Shown: positions 35,576 to 47,807 of the stretch, piece by piece
Position numbering within the stretch: position 1 is the first letter of the stretch
Layout: every line of letters starts with the position of its first letter
NCBI GenBank assembly: GCA_021521415.1
Contig: JAIQDT010009104.1
Coordinates: 1 to 64,000, forward strand
Length of the DNA: 64,000 bases
DNA from: Bidens hawaiensis
Lineage: Eukaryota > Streptophyta > Magnoliopsida > Asterales > Asteraceae
Direction: 5' to 3'
Translations under genes and position numbers: made by a program
The notes under the pieces: model-generated
Databases searched by the model: none
The model's input: only the letters and a program-made list of their open reading frames with translations
What the model was told of the DNA's origin: nothing

Positions 35576-35654
35576 AAATATTAAAAAAAATTTATGGGTA
35601 CCCTTCAAACCTTCTCTCTCTACATCTATACACACACATATATCTATCTTGCAC

Positions 35655-35823
35655 TATATATAAACCCCCTCACACCACACACTTTTAAAGTTTGTGGTTG
35701 CATTTATATTTCACAACCCCTTCACACTTCTCTCTTTCTCTCTATAGCTTGTTTACAATTCGGTTCGAGTCAGGTCGGGTCACACATTTCAAGATTTATT
35801 GGTTACAAGTTAGTACCCGCGCA
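35655..35823 (+). promoter_or_regulatory. TATA box and leader of the AP2/ERF gene
   Basis: TATATATAAA at about 35655-35664 is followed by a CT-rich leader (cttctctctttctctctatag) and the start codon at 35824. The preceding stretch (35595-35650) is also CT-rich. Confidence 0.65.
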
Positions 35824-36540
35824 ATGACGGAGTCAACCATCACTGCATTAGTCAAACAACCAGAGTTGATTGAAGAACAACAACAACCGTACCCAGTAAA
35901 TTCTAAAAAGCAGAAAAAGAGGGTCAGAGAGGACACGGATAACGAGGAATGTAACAAAGCAAACAACAACTCTAAGCACCCGGTTTATAGAGGGGTTCGA
36001 ATGCGGGCATGGGGCAAATGGGTATCCGAGATCCGAGAACCCAAAAAAAGGTCTCGGATCTGGCTCGGCACATTTTCTAACCCGGAAATGGCCGCACGTG
36101 CACACGACGTCGCGGCACTTTCCATTAAAGGAAAGTCCGCGATCCTTAATTTCCCCGAACTCGCCGATGTTTTACCTCGACCCGAAACATGTGCGCCACG
36201 TCACATTCAAGCTGCTGCCACTAAAGCAGCAGCAATGAAACATCTCAACCTGAACACCACCACCACAACATTAACAACACCACCATCAACACCCTCCACG
36301 TCATCATGTTCATCCACGTCCACGTCAGCATCCACATCATCATTTGAAAAATGTCACGAAATATTAAAATTGCCTAGTTTGGGACCGAGTTATGACTCGG
36401 CCGAGTCAAGTGAAGCTTTTGTGTTTGTTGACTCAGTTTGGGACTACTACTCATCTCCGCCGTGGCCGGAGTATTTCGGCGGTGAGCCACCGTGTACTTC
36501 CGGCGGGTTTTTATTTGATACCTTGTTATGGCAACATTAA
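35824..36540 (+). CDS. DREB-type AP2/ERF transcription factor (A-4-like)
   Basis: Intronless, 238 residues. Residues about 54-111 form one AP2 domain ([44 protein letters not shown]). Domain positions 14 and 19 are Val and Glu, the DREB pattern that favours DRE/CRT (core CCGAC) over the GCC box. A basic KKQKKR stretch at 28-33 is a likely nuclear signal. After the domain, [20 protein letters not shown] fits the A-4 (TINY/ERF038-like) group. A Ser/Thr-rich linker and an acidic-aromatic tail ending LLWQH, near the group's LWSF-type motif, form a probable activation region. Chosen start: first ATG after the leader; the open frame extends upstream but without ATG support from family length. Likely a stress or development regulator; the exact orthologue is not determined. 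Confidence 0.94.
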   Translation: MTESTITALVKQPELIEEQQQPYPVNSKKQKKRVREDTDNEECNKANNNSKHPVYRGVRMRAWGKWVSEIREPKKRSRIWLGTFSNPEMAARAHDVAALSIKGKSAILNFPELADVLPRPETCAPRHIQAAATKAAAMKHLNLNTTTTTLTTPPSTPSTSSCSSTSTSASTSSFEKCHEILKLPSLGPSYDSAESSEAFVFVDSVWDYYSSPPWPEYFGGEPPCTSGGFLFDTLLWQH

Positions 36541-38161
36541 TAAATAGCATATGGTTGGTGTGTTTTAATATCATTTTCCCTTATAGTTTATGGGATTCTG
36601 TTTTATTTTGTTTTGTTTTCATATAATGCTTCTACATTAATTAGTCTCAACTTCCCATTTTTATATTTTAAACAGTTGTAAAGAAATAAAAATAATTAAA
36701 AAAATATGTAAAAGAAATAAATAAGTGACATATTTTTGAAAAATATTTGATGCAAAGGTGAGATTTGATGCTTCAATGGATTTTTATTTCTTTAGGATGA
36801 ACATGGTCCATGATGCCATATTCCTAAATTTAGGAACATCAATATCCAACCTTTGTTTTATTCTTTTATTCTATTTATTTTTCACAAAGAAATAATTTCT
36901 TTTGGGAACCATCCACACAAAGACTGATTTTGTTCTCTTTTAGGAATAGGAAATAATCAAACCTTTTATTGGGACATAGCTGTGACAGACTCTTAACTTT
37001 TTTAACAGGGTTATATTTTGTTCACATTCATTGTATATTACATAAAAAAAAAGTAGTATCAGATACTATGTTAGGGATTATTGGAAAACTCTCTTAATAA
37101 TTAAAAAAAAAAGCATCCTTTAATGGTCAAGTTTTAAAAAATACTGAATATTTTATAGGCTATCTTTTAATCAGTCAGACATATTAATGATTCAAAGCAA
37201 GATTGCCAAACAACCCTTTGTATATTTACAATTTATATACCTTTTTGTTTTGATATAATATTTGTGTATTTAATTTCTATTGATAAAAAGACAGTAAATA
37301 ACCAATTCATAAATTCATTATTTATTGTCTTTGTCAACATGTGATATTATATTTCAACTACAGTTTGTATTTATATGAGAGAGAAAAATATCAAGAACGA
37401 TAAACAAGGATCATACTTTGTATATTCTCTTGTATTAATAAAAATTTTAATACAATAAAATAAATAAATTTTTGACAAATCTTGAATTAACAGAGATTTA
37501 AAACTTTATTTATTATTTTTATCAAGAGTTAAACTTTCACTTTCATTTGCATAGTTGCATGACGTGATTTGACACGGGGATATTAATTAAAGTCCTTATA
37601 TTTAATCACGTTGTTAACTTGTAAGTGTCATGTCACTCGAGCTATTAAATTGGATAAGTTTAACTGTATTAAACGTGTCATGCCGTGTAATTATACAAGC
37701 CGCTGACAAAACTTGTCTATATTAGCGTTGAGAAAAAATGACATACTTAAACATGTCGTGTTCGGGTTTAATGGTAGTGTTAATCATGTCATGACCAATA
37801 TTAGTTATGGTTTTATTTTTTAAATAATTATCACATACTCATTTGTTGTTGTTATGAAACAGTTGTACTCAAGTTATAGCCACAGGTTGAGCCAGCTCAA
37901 TAATTACAAAAAGATGATATTAATTCTCTAGTCAAACTAAACGCCAAACTCTATAACAACTTATATTTATTGCAATTAAATCATTTAATTTGTTAAACAT
38001 ATATGCTGCGATTTTAATGAGTGCGATATAATAATGCTAAAGTAGTCATATCATAAAAAAGTGCATTTTAAGCTTTTGTAATATTTATGTATTTTATATT
38101 TTTATAAACTTAATAGACTTTATAAAGTGAATTTATTAAACTTGTTAAAGAAAGTTATAGA
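36541..38161. other. Intergenic, nothing recognised
   Basis: AT-rich sequence downstream of the AP2/ERF gene, whose 3' UTR probably covers the first 100-200 bases (tttattttgttttg region). No gene or repeat can be supported. Confidence 0.5.
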
Positions 38162-38652
38162 CAAAGGTTGGATGAATAATGGTTGGAGATGATAAAAAGT
38201 AATATTGACCAATACCCTAAAGTCAAAACTACATTAATATTTAGATAAATATACTTCCCCCCTTAAATAATTGACATAAAAAAATAAAAGTGATGTAGAT
38301 ACACTTTGGTTCATGGATGTCTATTTCCATATGATATGACACTTCTACCACTCATGTTGCCGACTCTATTGATATTATACCTATTGTATGTAGACTTCTA
38401 AATGTTTCATGCTTGTATAAAAAGTTAGTTACCATTGTTTTATTAACCTTTAAATTTGTTTTTATGATTTTATCAATACACCATTAATAGTACTGTATAT
38501 TAGCTTTTGATCAGTTATGTGAATGATAAAAGAAAACAAGTACTATAATGATGAGTACGTGCGAGTCTTGTGAACGTGTTGATGGAAAACAACATGATGC
38601 TTAATCAAGTTCATGTTTAGGGTATACAATTAGGATGGCTAAAGTGAGAATG
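38162..38652. repeat. 491-bp direct repeat, left copy
   Basis: Matches 40707-41197 without indels at a constant offset of 2545. I noticed two substitutions (ccccccttaaa/ccccccgtaaa, gactctatt/gactctgtt). It is followed directly by a roughly 20-bp filler (gatgcttaatcaagttcatg) that copies a stretch within the repeat itself. Termini are not TG...CA, so LTRs are unlikely. Confidence 0.93.
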
Positions 38653-38719
38653 ATGCTTAATCAAGTTCATGATGCGCAAGTTTACCGACCGACACCCCCC
38701 ATTGACCCATCTCTATTTT

Positions 38720-38721
<2 letters not shown>

Positions 38722-38776
<55 letters not shown>
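38722..38776. repeat. (TA)n microsatellite
   Basis: About 27 uninterrupted ta units. Confidence 0.97.
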
Positions 38777-38778
<2 letters not shown>

Positions 38779-39479
38779 CATTTCATAGCTTTTGTACCAT
38801 AACGAAGTTGACCAGTTACATGTGCACACAAATTCATCAACACAAATAAAGTTACATGTATGAATTACTTCTAAGCTACATACAATAACTCTTATTTTCT
38901 AGTTAAATCAAACCGAGAACACAAAAAATGCAGCAAATCTCTACTTTTATAAACATTAAGGAACACCTAATGTTTCAGTCCACTCCAAGAAATAAACATC
39001 TACAAAAAATAAGAACCCTAATCTCTAATTTTAATCCACTCTAGTTTCAGTCGGCTAACTACAAAATTCTGGCTGGAATCACAACCATATAAAAACAAAA
39101 ACGAATAGTATTTCATCGAACAGTTGGCGTGCACCAAGAAAAAGATATCTAAAACCCCAATCCCAACAACTTAAATTTAACCAATTTACAACCTAAAATC
39201 TAAATTAGACAAACAATAAAATGAAAGAAATCAGTAAAGTCAATACTCACCATAAATCACTAGAAAATCAGAAGCACATGTTCACATGACGAAAGCTCTA
39301 GCTCTCCGACCAACTGCCCGACTAATCACCCACACGAGAGGAGAGTAAAAGAAAACACGAGTGTGCTGAAAATGAACCCTAGCGTGAAGAGTCGTGGTGT
39401 TCAACTTGTAAAGGTGGGACTGATGGAGAAGAGAGGCCGGCTAAATTGTGAAGAATGAACCCTAACATCGTGGTGCTTG

Positions 39480-39711
39480 AGAGTAGTACAGAGGGTGTTA
39501 AATTATTTATATTTGGAATTTAAGATGACACGCATACATGACATGCATCTTCTTATTTGGTTACTTTTTTAAGTTATGACATTATCATCGATGACGTGCA
39601 AATATAAGTGTCATAAATCTTAAAAAATTTAAAAATTATGACATTTTTAATGACGAGCCCATTTGTGTGTCATAGTGTTAATGTCATTAAAGGCTTTTTT
39701 TCTAGTAGTGT
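39480..39711. mobile_element. CACTA transposon terminus
   Basis: The right border reads ctttttttctagtagtg, whose reverse complement begins CACTACTAGAAAAA, a typical plant CACTA end. Upstream are repeated atgac(a)tt and gtgtcata words. No matching left end was found, so this is a fragment. The rest of 38777-39480 and 39712-39890 has no gene. Confidence 0.6.
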
Positions 39712-39890
39712 TATTATTTAAACCTTATAAATCAAACATTTCTCATTTACACATCGCTTTGACGAAATAGTCACACCCATCTTATCATTTACATTTAGTA
39801 GTTACCTAGTTTGTCCGTCTTTGTTTTACATTCACTACAAGTTAATTTCATGTAACTAACCTTTTTTTATTTAATGTAATACTAGTTGTA

Positions 39891-40065
39891 ATAGTTTGAT
39901 TTCCGAAATAGTATTGGCTGGTTTATTTTGATTTTTTTTAACTAGTTGTAATAGTTAAATTTCCGAAATAGTGTTGGCTCGTTTATTTTGATTTTTTTTA
40001 ACTAGTTGTAATAGTTTGATTTCCGAAACAGTATTGGCGGGTTTATTTTATTCTTTTTTTAAAGC
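39891..40065. repeat. 60-bp tandem repeat, three units
   Basis: actagttgtaatagtt recurs at 39891, 39951 and 40011, followed each time by tccgaaa(t/c)agt, ttggc and gtttatttt. Confidence 0.9.
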
Positions 40066-40706
40066 TAACCTTTTAATTTAAATAGTGAATTTATGTTTAG
40101 TAAGTTAAAATTTATATTTGAAACAACACTAGTAAATAACACATTTATATTTAGTAAGTTATAATGATTAAGATAGTTATCATTTTTTTAACAACGTTTC
40201 GAACTACACCAATACCCGATTGAGCCTTCTGAAATTGGATGTCATAGTATATATCTATCTACAAATTTTGACTCACCAAGAGCATCAAGGAGGAAACCTA
40301 CAATTTTGGGAAAAGCTTATTGAGTCAAATTTTGAATTTCAGACCTAATTAAGACGCTAAGCCTTGGCCATTACCTCCATACCATTGTATCGAAAAACCA
40401 ATTGCATATATTTATATTATAGAACTAGAAAAAGAAGAAGTTTACAAAACTATGTTCAAAACATCGTTTTTTTTCAACTCTATCATTACCACTAACATTC
40501 TCAACCGTCACTGTCCGTAGTCCCGACATCTTCCATACGTAACTATCCTTACTTTAATCAACAATAGTATGATTATTATTATTTTAAACAAAAAGGAATT
40601 TGACTTTATTAATTTAAAATGTATTTAAAAAGGTATTGTTTATAAATTATAATGGGTATGAAGACTATTTGGCCACTTTTAGCACGTTCATGTGTGTGGC
40701 AATAGG

Positions 40707-41197
40707 CAAAGGTTGGATGAATAATGGTTGGAGATGATAAAAAGTAATATTGACCAATACCCTAAAGTCAAAACTACATTAATATTTAGATAAATATACT
40801 TCCCCCCGTAAATAATTGACATAAAAAAATAAAAGTGATGTAGATACACTTTGGTTCATGGATGTCTATTTCCATATGATATGACACTTCTACCACTCAT
40901 GTTGCCGACTCTGTTGATATTATACCTATTGTATGTAGACTTCTAAATGTTTCATGCTTGTATAAAAAGTTAGTTACCATTGTTTTATTAACCTTTAAAT
41001 TTGTTTTTATGATTTTATCAATACACCATTAATAGTACTGTATATTAGCTTTTGATCAGTTATGTGAATGATAAAAGAAAACAAGTACTATAATGATGAG
41101 TACGTGCGAGTCTTGTGAACGTGTTGATGGAAAACAACATGATGCTTAATCAAGTTCATGTTTAGGGTATACAATTAGGATGGCTAAAGTGAGAATG
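40707..41197. repeat. 491-bp direct repeat, right copy
   Basis: Partner of 38162-38652. After it the sequence continues tctcacgagtcacg. 40066-40706 and 41198-42125 hold no feature I can support. Confidence 0.93.
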
Positions 41198-42412
41198 TCT
41201 CACGAGTCACGAATCTAGAGAGAGAAATTTGTTGATATTGGTGATTTACCCATTTTCACTAATTAGATTTATTCACTAAACGAGAAACCTTAACTGTGCC
41301 ATTACTGTTAATTATGTTCATTAAATAATTACCAATTATAGGATATTTTATTTAAATCAATGACCTTTTATAAATACGTAATTATCATGTTCATATTAAT
41401 AAATATTAATTTCACATAGACAAGTTGCACAATAATGCTTCTACATAGCAAGAAATATCTCTGTTTGTCCCTGATTACGTGTCATCTACTCGGAACTATA
41501 TTGGCAAATTGGATTTTGTTAAAGTTGGACGTAATGAGGGATTGTAGCGACGATGAAACACATTATCTGTATCTTTTTTTCTTCGGTATATAAATTTCAC
41601 CATATAGTACAACTTTATATTATGCATGAAACAATGATGGGACATTGAACCTAGGATGTCTAAACTAGACTTTAACATCTAATCCGATGATTTTATTGTA
41701 ATAAAACCACAACTAATATGTTTTCCACATGCTAATATTAGATTAAAAGAACATGCACACGTAAATATGTGTTAGGTGAATGATTATTAAGAAAGTTTCC
41801 ATGTACACACCAATGATGTGATGCAAAAAGGTTAAAGGTAAAGCAAAATAAAAGTTTACGGATTTCATTTATTTAAATGTCTTTAGACGTCCAATCCAAC
41901 CTATACGAATTGTGTATGAGGGTCAGTCTTTTGTTAGTGATTGTTAACGGTCCTATGCGACCATAATCCATTCAACATTTACTCATGCAACACATACTAT
42001 ATGTTTATACGACGTATTTACTACTAGCTAGTGTGAAGCAATACGAGATAAAAATCAAAGTTTCAAATGACACGACATTCTTTATACGCTAGTCGTAACC
42101 ATATGAGATAAAATTTAATTTTCAAACTAGAGAATAACGGCTAGTTAGTGTTACATAATATAAACATAATTTGTTAAAAACTATCCTATAAATTAACAGT
42201 AGAATAATGGCTAGTTAGGTTGTGTTTGTTTTTGCTTATAAGGTCTTCAAGGAGCATATGTCTGCGGGCGCGCAGACATAAGCTCTTGAAAACTGTTTGT
42301 TTTTAAATTAAAAAAAGATCAGAAAACTGTTTTTATAGTCTTAAAAAATAAGCTTTTTTCATAATCTTCACACATCTTTACATTTCTTAACATCATACCA
42401 GGTACCAACACC

Positions 42413-42985
42413 CAATGTCCAACACCACCACCACCCACCGTCTGCCACCACCACCACCATCCACCGCCGCCGCCGCCACTACTCACCGCCACCGTCCGCC
42501 GCCGCCGCCACTACTCACCGCCACCGTCCGCCGCCGCCGCCACCACCACCGTCCGCCGCCGCCGCCACCCACCGCCACCGTCCGCCGCAACCACCACCCA
42601 CCACCACCGTCCCCCACCACCACCACCACCCACCGTCTTCGGCCACCACCACCCACCGTCTTTTTGGCCACCACCACCACCACCCAACACCACTGTCAAC
42701 CACTCACAACCACCACCGTTAACCACCCGCCACCACCACCCCGTCGGCCACAACCACCGTCCGCTACCACCACCACCCACCGTCTGTCGCCACCACCACC
42801 CGCCACCGCCACCACCCACCGTCCGCCGCCACCACCATCCACCACCCCGCCACCACCACCCGCCACAACCATCCACCACCCACCACCACCGTTCATCACC
42901 ACCACCACCCATTGTCGGCCACCATCACGGTCCACCACCCACCGTTCACCGCCTACCACAATTGTCTACCACCACCCACTTCCAT
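42413..42985. repeat. (CCACCA/CCGTCCGCCGCC)n minisatellite
   Basis: About 570 bp in which the plus strand is almost free of G and is made of ccaccacc, caccgtc and gccgccgcc words. Proline/histidine-rich and glycine/valine-rich ORFs on the two strands are by-products of this composition, not genes. Confidence 0.95.
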
Positions 42986-43019
42986 AGTTCATACACCACG
43001 GCCAATTATTTTAGCAGTC

Positions 43020-44755
43020 TACAAAGGTTAAATAACTTTTATCTACTGTAATATATATGATATTGATGTGTTGTAAAACACACTTACTTTCCTTATCGTT
43101 TATCATGATTTAATTGCTTTTTAGTTTAATTATTAAGAGGTATAGCTTGTTTTTGCTTAATTTTACAAAGTTGGATGTTTACTTGTAGGTTATGAGTTTT
43201 AATGAATAAAAGTGGCAATTTTGAAGACTCTAGGGGCTTATTTGAGCAACTTTGAAGACTACAACTCAAGGCCCGACCCAAGCCTACAAGTTAGAAGCCT
43301 TACATGCATAATATATTAATTAAACAAAAGAAAAAACAACCCTAACAGCCCCTAAATCCCGAAATCAGCATCAACCAGCCATAAAACTTCTGTTTGGCAG
43401 CATCTAGGGTTTCAAAGAAAGTCGTTTTTGTATCTTGTGTGACCAAGTGAAGAAGAATGAGGCTTAGGATAACTTGGTACAGCAGCTAGGGACCATATTC
43501 ATCAAGAAACTCAGCCATATATCTTAAGTATTCATCCATAAACTTTATGTTCTTGTTCAAGATTCATAACTAGTTAATTTTGATCTTTAACTTGAATTGT
43601 TTTGCAAGTAACTTGAAAATTGACTTGTGCTTGATTGAGATTGATTCTTGAATGATTTTAATTATGTTTATGTTGAGTTATATGATGTTTACTTTGATGT
43701 ATAGCTGCTGTCCAAATATCATGTTCGGCTAAACTTGTTAGTTCTACCTAGGTTAGATGAATATTGTTATGTTTTAATGAGTAATATGGATTGTTGATTA
43801 TTATGGCTTGAATTTTTAATGAAAAGTTTGGTTTAATATTGAATTAGGTTGTGTTTAGTGGCTGTGAATTTATTAATTACACTCATATACCTCTTGCTTT
43901 GATTAATTGAATACGTTTTGATTGATTGTTGCTTGTTAGAACTCTTTACTTGGTGTTTAGGGTTTGTTTGCGGGGTGATCAACCGTAGGGTTTAAGTGAG
44001 TGTTTTAATTGAATATAATCAGCGGGTGAACACCTTCTTAGAGACCGAGAGGTGATAGGAAGTAAGGTCGTCTCTTAGCTTTTACTTGTTAGGATTAAGA
44101 TCGCGCGAGAGCGGGTTTGGTTCTTGTCGGGTTTGGGTTTTGAGCGATTAGTTGATCTAGTTTAAGTTAAACTAAATTGTTCCTCTATCCTTGGTTGCGT
44201 AGTATTCGTCTCCATTAGGGTAGTGTGTCGGTGAGACCGAGAGGAGAGTCGACATTAGAGCACTTTAACAATTCGTTTCTCGGTTTGTTCTTAAAATCAA
44301 CTAAGTGTAAGTTAGAGTTTGTTAGTGAGACTGAGAGGTGATCTAGCTTTCTTGAGTGAACCTTAGTTGTGTCATCCTTAGGAATCGGTGTCGTGAGAAT
44401 CCTCAATCCATTATCTTATTATTCCTTCAATATGATTCTTACCTAGGTAGATTTTTTCTCCGATTGCAGTTAAGTTTCCAAGTTTTGTTAAGAGTTTAGT
44501 TAAGTTAAATTAAGTCTTTTAAGTTAATTAAATTAAGTTAGGTTAAGTATTTAATAATATAAAAATCAATTTAAAATATATTATTCTTAGGTGAGTCTTA
44601 TTTAGGGTTAAGTATTAGATACGTGTTCACGTGTCCTTGTGTTCGACACTCGGACTTCCTTAGTGCTATACTATTAGTGATCGGTACACTTGCCGGTTTT
44701 GTGTGGCTTCTTTAGAAATTTCGTTTAATAAATTTAAAGCTTAGTTGTGAGAGCA
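43020..44755 (+). mobile_element. LTR-like retrotransposon leader fragment
   Basis: Repeated ggtgagaccgagaggtgat-like words (44040, 44225, 44330), a cctaaatccc stretch near 43355, and a block ending gtgttcgacactcggacttcc and gatcggtacacttgccgg resemble the R-U5 part of plant Ty3/gypsy LTRs. No borders, primer site or coding region could be fixed. Confidence 0.35.
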
Positions 44756-44939
44756 TCGTTAGACACACATCAGATATCTAATTACTTTTCAGCTTATGCA
44801 GACGATATCCAGTTTATAAAACAAACAGTATTATATTTTCAGATTGCAGACCTTCAGACCACATTTTCAGTTGCAGACATTAAATCAGATGAAATCAGAC
44901 TGCAGACAGTTTTTGTCTTAAAAAACAAACAGCACCTTA

Positions 44940-47205
44940 GTGTGTTACATAATATAAACATAATTTGTTAAAAACTATCCGCCTATAAATAACTTTTGAA
45001 ATACTATTTCATGTCGGATAATTTTATCATGTAGGCTTGTTCAAAAAACTCGCGGCTCGTTGCTCGCCCAATAAAAACTTGAAAAAATTTAGCTAAAAAA
45101 CTTGATTTCCAATTACCCTCAGCCTCGTTTAATTTCGAGGTTGAGCTTGAACTCACACCGACTCGACTTGTTTACAACCCTAATATCATAATAACCCATG
45201 AGAATCTTGGTACGTCTCGAATAGTTATCCTATCTATACATACGAGTATTGTCAACGACAAATCTAAGATATAATGTCAAGTCCATAAATCTTATACGAC
45301 TCGTATGGACTATACGTGCGGACGTATTAATATCATGACCCGACCCAACCCAACCCAACCCGACCCAACCCACCACACACATACACATTTATAATTGTTA
45401 ATAATCATATTAATTTGGATGTATTAGTTTGAACGGTATAGATTTGATCTTGATAGTTGTTACACTAATTTCCATAAAATAACTTTTGGAACAAATTTGA
45501 CCTAAAAGTCAAAAGACATTATGATGAAGGGACTGTGGCAGGCGGTGGTTGTCGGTAGGGAACAGTGTCGGGTCCTCCATATCTTGGCTTTTTACGGCGA
45601 ACCTTCACCGCTTATTATGTACCACACATTCATGTTTATATATTCAAAGGACAACATCCACGTGCGGCCGGAGTTTTTTAAGACAACACCGGTGGCCGGA
45701 GGATGATCTCGTGGGATTTTTGTCTAATGGTGTAATGTTGAAAAATATTGAATATCAGTCAAAAACCAATATCTAAGATATCGGTCATCGAGGTGGGATA
45801 TCGGTGGACGGTAGTTTTTATATTATGTAAAATTCATATATATAACGATTTAACATTAATATTTCAGATTAATCTGCTATCATTAACAAATTAACCTTTT
45901 ACAAATATCAAAATAATAACAATCATAGTAAGTAGGAACTGATTAAGACTTAAAACATTAACATTAAACAGTAAATAATGATAATTAAGACTTAAAATGT
46001 TGATATCGGGAATATCGATGATATATCGATTAATATTGGAAAAATACTATTGGTACTGATATTCTGACCGATATGTTTCCAAGTGACCGATAACCGTTAT
46101 ATCAGCGATATCGTTTACATAACTAATAAGTAGAGTCGATGATATTAAGTTATGATCGATAAACTATTTTTAGCTTTCGGATTTTATGATTTTTTATTCC
46201 ATTTTATTGCAGATGACCGCAATTAAGTGGCAGATAAATATTCAAGTTGTGTGCAAACCTCTTTTAGATAGTGAAAGTTCAAAACTGATCATATTAAAAG
46301 GAAAGCTCTAGGTCTTAGGATGCGAAAAATTACTCTACACGTCTAGATGAACATTATTAAGAAAATCCACAGCATCCGGGGCTAGGAAACCAAACGTGTC
46401 AAAAGTAAAGAGCCAAATATAATAATATCAGCATCTCATAGAGTATATCTCCATACAAATGGATTCATATTTAAACCCAGGTTATTCATTGCAATGGACC
46501 GCATGCTTGGTAAAATCTAAACACAATGGCTCGAACATGGTTAGTTTGTTCGTGAGTGAGTTGTGCTCGAGCCAAGATTTGTTTGTTTAAATTAAGCTAA
46601 ACTTTTAATATATTATGATCAAGTAAAGAAGTGTACATTGTTTTAAGTTCAGTTATTTGTCATCATCACCTGATCCGCTTCGTTTATGATCTTTACCATT
46701 CAAACTTATAACATCCCAATCGATCCGAAATCAAGCCAAACAAAACAACTGTTTTCAAAACCATGTCAAGTCAAATTAGACTGAACTCTAACTCAAATTT
46801 TCAGCGAAATCTAAACCTTATGTTGAACTTGAGTTTCTGACTCAAGTTGTAAACAACCCAAACCTATCAATGGTCATAATGTTATTGATAAAATTGGTTA
46901 GAATTAATATTAGAAAAAAATACACAATGTGTAGAAACATAAGAAAGACTCCAATGCCTTGCATTTGCATAACATGTACTAGACCAACACTTAAATCTAC
47001 GGGCACCATTTATTTTGAACAAAAACAAATTATGCGATCGTTGCAATATGATGTCTATGCTCAACTGCCCCACAATCGCAAGCGTTGCCTTACATAGCAC
47101 TATTATTGTCGTCGTTGTGGCAAGTTAACATCATAGCTGACATAAAAACACTGCACAATAGGGACCATTACTGTCTACACTATAATATCATTGCCGAACC
47201 GTTGT
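44940..47205. other. Intergenic with short transposon relics
   Basis: 44945-44990 repeats 42145-42190 (cataatataaacataatttg), the flank of the Harbinger-like insertion. 45035-45180 has gctcgc/gagcttga words of the CGAGC MITE family. 45328-45373 is a cccaac/cccgac run. 45770-46120 has many gatatcgg words, a decayed MITE. ORFs at 45521-45706 and 46882-47100 match nothing I recognise. Confidence 0.45.
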
Positions 47206-47210
47206 AACCT

Positions 47211-47779
47211 TGTTGGAAAATTTGTTACGTGTGCATTAGTAGGTTGTTATGACACAACAAATGCACACTAATAGACATTGATGAATGAGATATCGATGTG
47301 TGATTGTGTGTATTTGAAAGAAAATACTATAGTGGTGTATCCCACATTGGTGGGATGGAGAACTTATGCCTTGTTTTTCCTCTATAAATAGAGAGGTAAA
47401 CTAAGTTGCAACACACACCAAAACTTACACACAACACAAGCATTGTTGCAAGGTTTTTCCAACTTTTTATTCTTCTACATTTCTGGTTTCTTTTATTCGA
47501 ACCTTTTTTCAGGTTTACGGTTAACTCCGGCAGTACTACTGCTCCGGCTGTTGTACCCTGGGAAACAACGAGTTCTCTTGGGAGACTCGAAATATTGTTT
47601 TAAGGGCCCCGTGTTCAACACGATCCTCAGCCAAACCGTTTACATTTTTTTTGTATCGTATTTGGTTTATTTCTTTGATTCTGTATTGTATTTCAGATTC
47701 TTGTATTGTATTGTATGAGTAATAAAACTGTTTGTTAATTTTCTGTTTATTTACTCAATTCACGAATTCGGTTCCTACA
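47211..47779 (+). repeat. Copia 5' LTR
   Basis: 569 bp, TGTTGGAAAATT ... GGTTCCTACA. TATAAATA at 47383-47390 sets transcription start near 47415. The word AAATATTGTTTTAAG at 47590-47604 is complementary to the sequence right after the LTR. Confidence 0.95.
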
Positions 47780-47781
47780 AT

Positions 47782-47796
47782 CTTAAAACAATATTT
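47782..47796 (+). other. Primer-binding position complementary to the element's own LTR
   Basis: Two bases after the LTR comes CTTAAAACAATATTT, the exact reverse complement of 47590-47604. The usual copia site for initiator tRNA-Met (TGGTATCAGAGC) is absent here, though present in the relic at 58753-58765. I infer that minus-strand DNA may be self-primed from a cut or folded R-U5 RNA. Confidence 0.6.
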
Positions 47797-47807
47797 TTAA
47801 AACCGTT

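Larger units (their letters stand above)
42218..44936. mobile_element. PIF/Harbinger-like composite element
   Basis: The left end GGTTGTGTTTGTTTTT and the reverse complement of the right end (GGTGCTGTTTGTTTTTT) form an imperfect inverted repeat, with the 3-bp target duplication TTA (42215-42217 and 44937-44939) typical of PIF/Harbinger. The ends match the cleaner MITE at 57527-58385, including a cgcgcagac motif. There is no transposase. The interior holds an ACC minisatellite and a long LTR-like tract, so it probably took in another element. Confidence 0.65.

Noticed and set aside
38162..41197. Pair of 491-bp direct repeats considered as LTRs of a small retrotransposon
   Set aside because: Ends are not TG...CA, there is no target duplication, primer site or polypurine tract, and filler DNA at the junction points to repair-based duplication.
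42415..42987. 190-codon proline/histidine/threonine-rich ORF and glycine-rich ORFs on the other strand
   Set aside because: They arise from the CCACCA/CCGCCG minisatellite, which leaves several frames open on both strands; there is no unique sequence or gene context.
45521..45776. Two overlapping plus-strand ORFs of 61 and 75 codons
   Set aside because: No recognisable motif, no promoter or introns, and transposon relic sequence follows immediately.
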